64,000 bases of DNA from contig DASXUX010000042.1 of the NCBI GenBank assembly GCA_036504595.1, positions 422,228 through 486,227 on the forward strand. Direction: 5' to 3'. Made by a program: the position numbers and the translations under genes. Below the pieces are notes generated by a model. That model was not told the origin of the DNA. It searched no databases and worked only from the letters and a program-made list of their open reading frames with translations. The first letter of the stretch is position 1. Each line of letters starts with the position of its first letter. The DNA comes from DASXUX01 sp036504595 (lineage in GTDB: Bacteria; Planctomycetota; SZUA-567; H5-PLA8). This document shows, piece by piece, positions 43,064 to 51,360 of the stretch.

Positions 43064-44443
43064 ATGCGCACCGTCTGGATCACGCTCTTCTGCGTCGTCG
43101 TGCTCGGCCTGGCTCTCGGCCCGGCACTCTTCTCCCGGCAGAAGCCTGCCGATGAAGAGCTCGTCGTGATTTCGCCGCACTGGGACGGCATTCGCAACGA
43201 ATTCGCCCGGGCCTTCAGTGAACAGTATGAGAAGAAGACAGGCAAGAGCATCAATGTCGTGTGGCTCGACATCGGCGCGACCGGCGAAATCCGAAAGTAT
43301 CTGAACGAACGTTTCAACCAGGCCAAGCCGACGGAAGGCATTGGCGCTGACATTCTTTTCGGCGGCGGCGCGGACATGCTGCCGGGCATGGCCGACAAGA
43401 ACTACTTCGAACCGTATCCGCTTCCCGCCGAACTGCTCAAAGATATTCCCGAAAGCGTCAACGGCCAGTCCCTGCGCGATGCGAAGAACCGCTATCATGC
43501 CGCCTGTCTCAGTTGCTTCGGCTTTGTTTACAACAAACTGGTCATTGAGCGCGCACACCTGATCACGCCCCAGACATGGGACGACTTGGGCGATCCTGGC
43601 CTGCAAGGCTGGGTCATCTGCGGGAATCCCGCCCAAAGCGGCTCCATTCACGCCAGTTTCGAAATCGTTCTACAGGGCCAGGGCTGGGACAAGGGCTATC
43701 GCACGCTCACCCGCATGGCCTCCAACGTCCGCGCGTTCAACGAAGGCGGGTCTTCCATCCCGCGCGATGTTTCGCTGGGGCAATCGGCCGTCGGTCCGTC
43801 CATCGATTTCTACGCCAGTGCGCCGATCCGCCGCCAAGGCGCCAGTTTCCTGCAGTTCGTCGTCCCGCCCGACCTCGTCGTCGCGACACCCGATTGCATC
43901 GCCATGATGCGCAACCCGCCGAACCATCGCGCCGCCGCCGAGTTCATGCATTTCGTTCTTTCGGAAGAAGGGCAGAAGCTCTGGTATCAGGCGCGCGGCC
44001 AGCCCGGCGGACCGCAAGACTACGATCTCGAGCGGCTTCCCATCATGCCGAAGATTTACGATATGGGCCTGAAAACGTACACGGTCATCAACCCGTTTAA
44101 GATCGGCGCATCGAAGTACGACAGCCGCAAAGTCGGCGCGCGCTGGTCCACCATGGACGACCTTTGGCGCGCCACGATGATCGATCCGCACGAAGACCTG
44201 TGGAATGCACGCAAGGCCATCATCGGCGCCGGCCGGGAAGCCGATTTGGGCCAGGCGCTCTGTCGGCCGCCACTCAGTGAAGAGGCCATCACGGCGATCG
44301 CTGCCAAGCGCCTCCCCGCCGGCGCGCGCAACGCTCTGCGCAACAAGTGGTCCGCCTGGGCGCGCAAGTGGTACGCAGCCATCCGCACCGCCGCCGAACA
44401 GAACCGCCCGACTCCGGAGTTCACGCCTGCGGCTGCGGAGTAA
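43064..44443 (+). CDS. extracellular solute-binding protein (iron/spermidine-type ABC)
   Basis: The 459-residue protein starts with a hydrophobic export signal (VWITLFCVVVLGLALGPALF). The body has the periplasmic binding protein class II pattern of Fe3+/polyamine binders: ADEELVVISPHWDGIRNEFARAF at the start, TWDDLGDPGLQGWVICGNPAQSG, and ARAIEFMHFVLSEEGQKLW-like sequence (here AAAEFMHFVLSEEGQKLWYQ). No permease or import ATPase is adjacent, although the upstream gene is an exporter. The ligand is unknown. Confidence 0.83.
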   Translation: MRTVWITLFCVVVLGLALGPALFSRQKPADEELVVISPHWDGIRNEFARAFSEQYEKKTGKSINVVWLDIGATGEIRKYLNERFNQAKPTEGIGADILFGGGADMLPGMADKNYFEPYPLPAELLKDIPESVNGQSLRDAKNRYHAACLSCFGFVYNKLVIERAHLITPQTWDDLGDPGLQGWVICGNPAQSGSIHASFEIVLQGQGWDKGYRTLTRMASNVRAFNEGGSSIPRDVSLGQSAVGPSIDFYASAPIRRQGASFLQFVVPPDLVVATPDCIAMMRNPPNHRAAAEFMHFVLSEEGQKLWYQARGQPGGPQDYDLERLPIMPKIYDMGLKTYTVINPFKIGASKYDSRKVGARWSTMDDLWRATMIDPHEDLWNARKAIIGAGREADLGQALCRPPLSEEAITAIAAKRLPAGARNALRNKWSAWARKWYAAIRTAAEQNRPTPEFTPAAAE

Positions 44444-44625
44444 TCTAGTGCGGATTGCAGTTTTTTAGCCGGAGATGGACGCGGATAAACGAGAAGAAGA
44501 ACATCTGCGTGCATCTGCGGCTCGCGGTCCCGTTCAGTCCGCGATCCGCATCCGCAAAGATCTCGGCCATCTCGCAGTCGGAAACGCGTTGGCCGCGTCA
44601 AATTCGCGTCGAATTCAGCCGGGCA

Positions 44626-44653
44626 TTGAACTCCGCCGTCGTTCTGCTAGATT
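44626..44653 (+). promoter_or_regulatory. sigma70-type promoter of tRNA-Gln
   Basis: TTGAAC at 44626-44631 and TAGATT at 44648-44653 are spaced 16 bp, with TG just before the -10 (extended -10). The predicted start near 44660 is about 10 bases before the mature tRNA 5' end. Confidence 0.55.
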
Positions 44654-44670
44654 ACTCGCGCGCAAGCCCC

Positions 44671-44744
44671 TTCCGGGTGGTGTAACGGTAACACTAGGGA
44701 CTTTGGTTCCCTCATTCCAGGTTCGAATCCTGGCCCGGAAACCA
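44671..44744 (+). tRNA. tRNA-Gln (anticodon TTG)
   Basis: The 74-nt sequence folds as a full cloverleaf with encoded CCA: acceptor TTCCGGG/CCCGGAA, D arm GTGT...ACAC, anticodon stem AGGGA/TCCCT with loop CTTTGGT (anticodon TTG, glutamine), and T arm CCAGG-TTCGAAT-CCTGG. It is followed 101 bp later by an integrase gene in the same orientation, so its 3' end is the likely insertion target. Confidence 0.96.
44715..44744 (+). other. inferred attachment site (3' part of tRNA-Gln)
   Basis: Tyrosine recombinases next to a tRNA usually recombine within its 3' half. The T arm and acceptor end of tRNA-Gln here are therefore the probable attL core. A second copy marking the other island end was not found in the window, so this is inference from position. 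Confidence 0.35.
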
Positions 44745-44845
44745 ATCTTCAAGCCTTATTTACCTATGAAAATTAGATTTTTGTTGCGGTCTAGGCGTTC
44801 TCGCGGTATGCAACAACATTGCGACAACGCCGGAGCGCGCCTGCT

Positions 44846-46363
44846 ATGCCTGCAATCGTTCCCCGCCCGTTCCCAAATCGCCGCGGCTACCGTGCAGTTT
44901 TCCGCCATCCCCTGCTGAAGAAGAAAGTTGTTGCTCGCGGTCTTGGGACTGAAGATGAAAATAAGGCCAAAGCCGTCTGCCGCGATCTGAGCGTCCTGTG
45001 CGGTGATGAGAAGTACGCAACCGCCCTCGACAAGCGTTCGCGGGAACTGCTTGGCTTCGAACGAGAAGCCTTGGTCATTTACTACGGGAAAGACCGTTCA
45101 GCGGAGATCGACAATATCCTGCATGCCGGAAGAAAGGCGCTTGCCGACCCCGATGTGACTGACATTTTGGCGGCAATCGAAGAGAGCACCGCCTTGGCGC
45201 AAGTCGATAAGCACGAAACGGGCGTCACGTGGAGCGAAGACGATCTGGCCAGCCATTTTGCGCAGTTCTTGCGCGAGTTTTCGCCACGCCGATTCAAAGA
45301 AATGCAGGACGAAATCCAGGGTCTGAAGACGAAAGTCAAGGTGCTGGAACCTGAAAATGACGAGCTGAAAGCCGAGAACGCGCGACTGAGGCGGCAGCAG
45401 AATCTACACGTAAAGATTTCGGTTCAGAGCGCGTATGAAGAATGGAAGAAGGAATACAGGGGGCGCGCGAAAATCACTGTTGCGCAAGCCACGCATGCTA
45501 TCGATCAGTTTCTCAAGACGCTGAACAAGGCGGGAGCCACGCCGCTGGGGGCTATTCGACCGCGAGAGGTAGACGCGTGGGTCAATGGAATGAAATTGGA
45601 GAACGGCGCCGACGCCAACCCCGTGACCAAGAAGAAAAACAAGGCTTACCTTTCAACGTTCCTCACATGGGCATTTCGTCGTTACGATCTGGTAGAGAAC
45701 CCGATGGACAAAGCCGCACCCGTTCCCGGCTACGCGCACCGCGCCGAGAAGATCATCGCCATCGACCGATTGGAAGATATCGACACTCTTTTGGATGGCT
45801 TGAAACGAAGGCCCTACTGGCAGGCGTGGGTAGCCGTAGCGATCCTCGCCGGCCCCCGCTGGTCGGAGCAGGTTCATCTACAGCTCGACGACGTTCACCT
45901 CGATGACAACTACATACGCATCGTGAACCGTTCAACGCACATAACCAAAACTGGCCGCGAACGGCGTGTCCCGATTGAACAGACGAAATTGAAGAACATC
46001 CTCGCCACCTACGTCGAGAGACATCGCCCGACCGGGACAAATTGGCTATTCCCAAGCCTTGCGCCAGAGGGAAAACGCCCGCGGACGTCCAGCCCGCAAG
46101 GCGTTTGGGTGAACTGCATCTTCCGCAACTATTGGAAGGACATTTCCAGGTCCGCAGGGAAAAACAAAAATGTAAAGTCGCAACCGCCCACGTTCTGGCA
46201 GTATGGCCCGCGCGAATGGCGGCACACCTTCGGCACAGTCCTCGGCATGTGTGGCTGGAACAGCTTGGAAATTGCGCGCGTGATGGGCAACAACCCCGCC
46301 ATTGCCGATCGCCATTACATCGCGGCAACTTCAGCCGGCAAACGCTGGCCGTTCAAATGGTGA
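44846..46363 (+). CDS. tyrosine-type site-specific integrase with coiled coil
   Basis: Start at 44846 (MPAIVPRPF) gives 505 residues. A clear coiled coil (about residues 155-195, heptads of Leu and Val: LKTKVKVLEPENDELKAENA) precedes the SAM-like core-binding domain (about 205-290). The catalytic domain shows GPRWSEQVHLQL (first Arg), REWRHTFGTVLG (box II) and the nucleophile in NNPAIADRHYIA. In box II the usual HxxR begins with Arg in place of His, a partial departure from the R-H-R-H-Y set. It faces away from tRNA-Gln 101 bp upstream, the standard layout of an integrative island. Its first residues encode an AT-rich leader of the tRNA flank. Confidence 0.9.
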   Translation: MPAIVPRPFPNRRGYRAVFRHPLLKKKVVARGLGTEDENKAKAVCRDLSVLCGDEKYATALDKRSRELLGFEREALVIYYGKDRSAEIDNILHAGRKALADPDVTDILAAIEESTALAQVDKHETGVTWSEDDLASHFAQFLREFSPRRFKEMQDEIQGLKTKVKVLEPENDELKAENARLRRQQNLHVKISVQSAYEEWKKEYRGRAKITVAQATHAIDQFLKTLNKAGATPLGAIRPREVDAWVNGMKLENGADANPVTKKKNKAYLSTFLTWAFRRYDLVENPMDKAAPVPGYAHRAEKIIAIDRLEDIDTLLDGLKRRPYWQAWVAVAILAGPRWSEQVHLQLDDVHLDDNYIRIVNRSTHITKTGRERRVPIEQTKLKNILATYVERHRPTGTNWLFPSLAPEGKRPRTSSPQGVWVNCIFRNYWKDISRSAGKNKNVKSQPPTFWQYGPREWRHTFGTVLGMCGWNSLEIARVMGNNPAIADRHYIAATSAGKRWPFKW

Positions 46364-46491
46364 GCATGAATGTGCAACGAGAGTGCCTAGCAATTCTGTT
46401 GACCTTGATGATGTTAATTGTGTCGTCTGCGCGCGTGCGCGTGTGACGTGCGCCGCCGTGCCCACCGGCCCGGTGGGCTGGCGGGCGAGGG

Positions 46492-46523
46492 GTTTCAATC
46501 CACGCCCGCGCGCGACGGGCGAC
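46492..46523 (-). CRISPR. solitary type I-C-like CRISPR repeat
   Basis: The 32-bp sequence begins GTTTCAATCCACGCCC and ends ACGGGCGAC on the plus strand. Its complement begins GTCGCCC and ends GGGCGTGGATTGAAAC. That is the length, stem and 3' tail of type I-C repeats; against the well-known Desulfovibrio vulgaris repeat I count 28 of 32 identities with the differences in the stem loop. No second copy appears at spacer distance on either side, and no cas gene is in the window, so this is a single unit and not an array. Confidence 0.6.
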
Positions 46524-46544
46524 GGCGGTGCCGATTGCCGCACA

Positions 46545-46582
46545 GAGTTCAGACGTCTGAACCATTTCAGAGGTCTGAACTC
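46545..46582. repeat. nested palindrome with GAGTTCAGAC arms
   Basis: GAGTTCAGAC at 46545-46554 is repeated inverted as GTCTGAACTC at 46573-46582. Inside lies a perfect 16-bp palindrome, GTTCAGACGTCTGAAC. The sequence after the right arm (GACGGCGCAA) resembles that after the related palindrome at 63857-63880 (GCCGGTGCAA), so both are copies of one element. Confidence 0.65.
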
Positions 46583-46796
46583 GACGGCGCAACGCGGGCG
46601 GAAAACGGATTGCCCGGCCCGCCCGAATTGCCGGCGGCAAATTTGCCGTTGCTTTGGCGGCCGTTATCGCCGTTTGTTGACGGTGTTTTCATTGTGCGAG
46701 TCCTTTCCTGTGCGTTCTGCACAGACAGTCAGCCTGAATCGAGAAAGCCCCGCAGCGCGCAACGGTGCGCGAATGCGAGGTGTATGCGCGTGACGT

Positions 46797-46970
46797 TTAA
46801 GCATCGGCCCCAGCGGCCAGTGCTTCAGCCGTCGCAAGCCACGTTTGCCGGACAACGGCGGGAATCATCGCCCACACTTCAGCCAAGCGGGCCAAGTCGG
46901 CGGGCAGTTCGGTTTTGTCGGTTTCGCGGGTTGTGCGGGCGGCTTCGGCAGGGGTGCCCCCGGCCGGGCG
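46797..46970 (-). pseudogene. C-terminal remnant of a recombinase-type protein
   Basis: A minus-strand frame between two stops encodes 57 residues ending PADLARLAEVWAMIPAVVRQ... with terminal ATAEALAAGADA. This Leu/Trp/Pro pattern is what I know as a tail on many planctomycete integrases and accessory proteins. There is no start codon or 5' part, so it is a truncated relic. The family call is from memory of the pattern only. Confidence 0.3.
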
Positions 46971-47636
46971 CTACAACCGGTTTTGAAACACGATCTACAC
47001 CACGGACCGTGAGGATCGAATCCGAACCATGGCACCATCTGGACCCCAAAGATCAGCAGCAAAACCGTCAGCCGATCACCTCTGGTCGTCAGTTTCTCGG
47101 ATCTCAGCCCGGCGTCAGCAATACGGCGCCGACATCGTTCCGGTCGCCGCGTGAGGAAACTCTTTGAGAACAGAATAGGCATGGCGGAACGCCGACGACC
47201 ACTGTCGCTGAAGTTATATCCGGCTGCGGACGCGCTATTGGAGCGGCCGGCAGATGATAATCACTTTGCGGTCACCGATTCTCGGACGAAGCAGAACTTA
47301 CCAAGCGCCGTTGGAGCAGCACCTTCCGGTTCCTATACTACGCAGGAAGAAGCACTACTCAGACAGATTGCGGGGCGCGGCACGAGGATTGCCTAAGCGG
47401 AGACGTTCCGTTTGGTGGTTGGCCTGCTCGATCCGGTAGTAAACGTCATGGCCGGCTTCGCCATTAACAAGCTTAATGCGAAGGTTCTGGCAACAAAGAG
47501 CATACGCCGGGTGCGTGATCAGGCGCTGGCCAAGCGCCGGGCTCAATCAGGTTCCTGCGCACCAACCAGCATGAATTTGAGTACCCAGGTTTCGACCCGA
47601 AGAATGGACTGCCGCAATGGCGAGGGAAGGGTAACC

Positions 47637-50600
47637 ATGCAGGAGCAGATACGAACCCGAAGTTGGGACTACGCCGTGTCGTGGGCTGCTAAGACCGTGT
47701 TGGCTCTCGTGGTCGCCTGTTCCCCGCTGACGGCAGCGGGAGCCGGCATAGACCCAACCGCTTGGCGCGATCTTGGCCTCAACTACAGCGCGCCCGCCGG
47801 TTCTGCGTATTACCCAAGCGTTCTCTACGATTCCAACGGCTTTGGCGTTGGCGGGCCAGGCTTCAAAATGTGGTATAGCGACGGAGTCGGTAACGCGTAC
47901 GCTGTGTCGTCGCCGGATGGCGTGACTTGGGGCGCGCCTACGGAACTGCAGAACCTCAGCAGTCCACACCACCTGCAAGTGTTGTATGACGCCGGCGGAT
48001 TCGGCGGGTCGGCCAATAAGTACCGCGTCTGGTACTGGGACACGGCTGCTCCGCCCCCAATACCGTACAGCGTGGAGAACATCGCGTGCGCGGAATCAAC
48101 TGACGGCATCAACTGGGCGGCCAACCAGGCGATCACGCAGGACGGGACGTACCAGGTCGTGACCGGCGCGGATCCCGACTGGAACCGAGGATCCTACGGG
48201 CCTGTGTGTGTCTTCTACAAGGCGGCCGGGTCTCCTACTCCTGACGGCTCGGACGTCTTCGGCAATCGCTTTGTCATGTACTACGATGGCACCACTGGCG
48301 GTCAGGAGCGCGCGGGCTTGGCGTATTCGGCCGACGGCAAGCACTGGTTTGCCACGACCAATCCCGCAACGATTGTCTTGGACGTCGGCCCCGTCTCCTG
48401 GGATGCCAACTTCTCATCGTATGGCACGGTGCTCCGTGACGGCGCAACGTGGCACTATTGGTTCAGCGGCGGCGCGGTGGCGTCGAGCGAGGGCATCGGC
48501 TATGCCTCGTCGAATGACGGTATCGCCTGGGCCAAAGATGCCGGCAACCCGATCTTCCACATAAGCGACGGCGTGGCCTACCGCAACCTGCGCACGGATG
48601 CGCCGTGCGTCATCCGTGACGGGAGTGGACTGCTGCGCATGTACTTCACGGCGCGCGCCAACGGCGACCCGCAGAAGAGGATTGCACTCGCCATCAACGC
48701 TCCCCCGTCGTACGACACCACGTACGTGGACGACGACTGGACCACGCAGCCATTTCTCAGCCAAGTGTTCTTCCCAGGCGACACACTCACGCCTCACCAC
48801 GTGGGTCTCGACGCCTTTGCGGGCGTTCAAGACGGAGTGAACGCGGTTGCCAGCGGCGGCACCGTGAACGTCGCTCCGGGCACCTACTCTTGCGCCTTGC
48901 AGATACAAAAACCACTGACGCTGCAATCGAGTGACGGTCCGTCTGCGACAACCATCCAGGGCGACCCGAATAGTCCCTACGTCGTCCAGATCTGGGCGTC
49001 AGGCGTCACGATCAAGGGATTTACAGTCACAAATCCCAACTATGCCGGTGGCTCTGATCCGTCCGGCATCGTCATTGACGGCGGCACCAACAGCGGCATT
49101 CATCTCACCAACAATGTGATCCACGACGTCTGCACGTCCACGCGCTCTCCGGCGTCGTTTGGCACGACCGGCATCGTGATGGGCCCGGTGAGCGATGTCG
49201 AAGTGGACCACAACATCATCTACAACATCTGGCATGGCTCGAGCGACCCGGCCAACGGCGGCGCGGCGGGCATCGTCCTGTGGGGCAACAGCGCCAGCGA
49301 CGGTCCCAGCAACGTCGCCATCCACGACAATACCATCTATGGCATCACCAGTCCGCGCGATGACGCCGGCATTCGCCTGGACCCGTTCGCTCGGGACGTC
49401 ACCATTCAGAACAACGCCATCGCGGACAGCGGCGAGTACGGAATCTGGATCGAGCCGGACCAGGTCAACGCGCCGGTGATCACGCACAACAGCATCGCCG
49501 GCGGTACCATTCTCGGCCTGGACAACCGTTCCGATGTCCCCATTGACGCCACCGACAACTGGTGGGGACACCTGCGCGGCCCGCGACATGCGACGAACGC
49601 CAACACTGGCGCCGGCGTCGTGGTAAGCAACGGCGTCAACTTCAGTCCATGGCTTGGCGACGGCACGGACACACAGTCGAGTGTGCCGGGATTCCAGCCG
49701 AATCTTTCGCCGCGCTACGCCATACCGACGCGCCTGGCCTTCAGCGCGGAACCCGGTGGCGCAACCGCGGAAGACGCCCTCGCGCCACAACCCGTTGTGC
49801 AAGCACAAGACGCAACGGGCTATCTGGGCATCAACTATGCAGGGCGCGTAGTACTGGTGATGGCCAGCAATCCCGCGCAGGGCGTGCTGAGCGGCACGCT
49901 GTCGCAGCAATGCAGTGACGGTATCGGATCGTACACGGGGCTGTCGGTGGACAGAGCTGGCACCGGCTACAGCCTCGAAGCCATGGCCTACGAACTGAGC
50001 TGGGCCGCGAGCGCGACATTCACGGTGACGAACCCCATCCCTGCGCTCATCAGTATCTCGCCCGGCTCGGCCGACGCGGATAGCAGCGCCTTGGTACTCA
50101 TTGTCACCGGCTCCGGATTCGTAGACGGTTCCAAGGTGCAGTGGAACGGCGCGCCCAGACCAACGCTATTCAGCAGCAGCACGGAATTGGCCGCCTTCAT
50201 CGCCGCGAGCGACCTGGTATCGCCGGGCAAGGTGGACGTCACCGTGTGCAGTGTCGCGCCGGGAGGCGGGACGAGCGCGGCGACGGCGTTCGTGATTGCG
50301 GACCGCAACCCCGTGCTGGACAGCGGCGCGTTCGCCACACCCAACCCCGCGGGTGTTGGCCAGACGGTGACGTTCAGCGTGGCAGGACACGGAGCGGACG
50401 GACAGGCGGTTACCGTGGTGTGGGACTTCGGTGACGGCACATCCGGCAGCGGCGCGAGCACCACGCATGTCTACACGGCCGCGGCGACCTTCCGTGCCAC
50501 CGCCGCGGTGCTCGACATACAAGGTCGCAGGACCATCAGCGCGGTCACGGTTACGGTGCTTGCAAGCGCGTTACCTCCAACGTTGGAACCACTGACAATC

Positions 50601-51011
50601 ACCAAGAAGAATCTCAGAGCCAGGAACCCGTCCACCGGCAAAGATACCTGTCGCCTCACGGGGTGGATTGTTTTGCCTCAGGGCCTCTCGTCTCTCAGCG
50701 GCCCCATGCAGACGGACGTCGGCGGTCTGAGCACCGCTTTCGCCCTGGACAGCAAAGGGCGGGGCAAGAGCGGTGCCAGCACGTTCAAGCTGGCGGCAAA
50801 GATGAAGAAAGGCGTGCTGCAGACGCAGACCGTGCGGTTCCACCTCAAGGCCGCAGGCGACTTCCAGCAGGTGCTGAACACAGCGGGCCGCGCCTCCGGG
50901 ACCAGTGGGAACGTGACGCTGCAGGTACAATTCGTGTTCTCGGGCAAAGTCTATGCCGCCGCCATGCCGCTCACGGTCAAGGGAACGCCCAGGAGCGCCG
51001 TCGGAAAGTAG
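47637..51011 (+). CDS. large secreted beta-propeller/beta-helix/PKD surface protein
   Basis: The ATG at 47637 follows GGAAGG and begins 1124 residues with a signal peptide (VLALVVACSPLTAAGAG). In order: a five-bladed GH43/32-like propeller (about residues 45-360, repeats of MWYSDGVGNAYAVSSPDGVTW type), a right-handed parallel beta-helix of the NosD/pectate-lyase kind (about 410-650, GIHLTNNVIHD, EVDHNIIYNIWHG, VAIHDNTIYGI), an Ig-like/IPT region (about 720-830, GSGFVDGSKVQWNGAP), a PKD domain (about 850-930, VWDFGDGTSGSG) and a beta-rich tail. It resembles cell-surface carbohydrate-binding proteins. Catalytic residues are not evident. No sorting signal is recognised. Confidence 0.75.
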   Translation: MQEQIRTRSWDYAVSWAAKTVLALVVACSPLTAAGAGIDPTAWRDLGLNYSAPAGSAYYPSVLYDSNGFGVGGPGFKMWYSDGVGNAYAVSSPDGVTWGAPTELQNLSSPHHLQVLYDAGGFGGSANKYRVWYWDTAAPPPIPYSVENIACAESTDGINWAANQAITQDGTYQVVTGADPDWNRGSYGPVCVFYKAAGSPTPDGSDVFGNRFVMYYDGTTGGQERAGLAYSADGKHWFATTNPATIVLDVGPVSWDANFSSYGTVLRDGATWHYWFSGGAVASSEGIGYASSNDGIAWAKDAGNPIFHISDGVAYRNLRTDAPCVIRDGSGLLRMYFTARANGDPQKRIALAINAPPSYDTTYVDDDWTTQPFLSQVFFPGDTLTPHHVGLDAFAGVQDGVNAVASGGTVNVAPGTYSCALQIQKPLTLQSSDGPSATTIQGDPNSPYVVQIWASGVTIKGFTVTNPNYAGGSDPSGIVIDGGTNSGIHLTNNVIHDVCTSTRSPASFGTTGIVMGPVSDVEVDHNIIYNIWHGSSDPANGGAAGIVLWGNSASDGPSNVAIHDNTIYGITSPRDDAGIRLDPFARDVTIQNNAIADSGEYGIWIEPDQVNAPVITHNSIAGGTILGLDNRSDVPIDATDNWWGHLRGPRHATNANTGAGVVVSNGVNFSPWLGDGTDTQSSVPGFQPNLSPRYAIPTRLAFSAEPGGATAEDALAPQPVVQAQDATGYLGINYAGRVVLVMASNPAQGVLSGTLSQQCSDGIGSYTGLSVDRAGTGYSLEAMAYELSWAASATFTVTNPIPALISISPGSADADSSALVLIVTGSGFVDGSKVQWNGAPRPTLFSSSTELAAFIAASDLVSPGKVDVTVCSVAPGGGTSAATAFVIADRNPVLDSGAFATPNPAGVGQTVTFSVAGHGADGQAVTVVWDFGDGTSGSGASTTHVYTAAATFRATAAVLDIQGRRTISAVTVTVLASALPPTLEPLTITKKNLRARNPSTGKDTCRLTGWIVLPQGLSSLSGPMQTDVGGLSTAFALDSKGRGKSGASTFKLAAKMKKGVLQTQTVRFHLKAAGDFQQVLNTAGRASGTSGNVTLQVQFVFSGKVYAAAMPLTVKGTPRSAVGK

Positions 51012-51360
51012 CAGCGGAAGTGCGGTGGACAACGGGTCGCCGACAACAGCGTCCTGAACGAAGACAGTGCCATGCGCTCCTTGATGCTCGAGCAGCCAGC
51101 AGTGAAGATGCGATTACACGCGGAGATTCCGTAGTCCTCAAACGTACATGGAGGGGGGAGATTGCGGCCACCGAACCACGCTCTCGACGGGCGAATGCCC
51201 CGTTCGTTGGCAGATCTAATTAACTGATAGTTCCCGAAACACAATCAACCCATTCTGGTATGATCGGCCTGGAGTTTCCCTCGCCGTAGCGTTGTGGCCT
51301 CATGTGCACGGGCTAATGTGGTTAAGGTGGGGGACTCGTGGGAATTGGAACACTAAACGG
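51012..51360. other. 349-bp convergent gap, nothing recognised
   Basis: Between the end of the large secreted protein gene and the end of the sigma54 regulator gene. I see no gene, strong hairpin terminator or repeat here. Confidence 0.4.

Larger units (their letters stand above)
46364..47636. other. 1.27-kb degenerate region behind the integrase
   Basis: No intact gene is visible. It holds the solitary CRISPR-like repeat (46492-46523), a nested palindrome (46545-46582), a recombinase-tail remnant (46797-46970) and short open frames without recognisable domains. A stop-free frame runs into the large secreted protein gene from 47412, but a good ribosome-binding site and signal peptide support 47637 as its start. 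Confidence 0.55.

Noticed and set aside
46364..46700. A full CRISPR array
   Set aside because: Only one repeat is present; no copy occurs at spacer distance on either side.
47355..47546. Minus-strand frame with THPAYAL as a transposase remnant
   Set aside because: A short resemblance to an IS5-type motif without the following KRxEExFGW motif is not enough.
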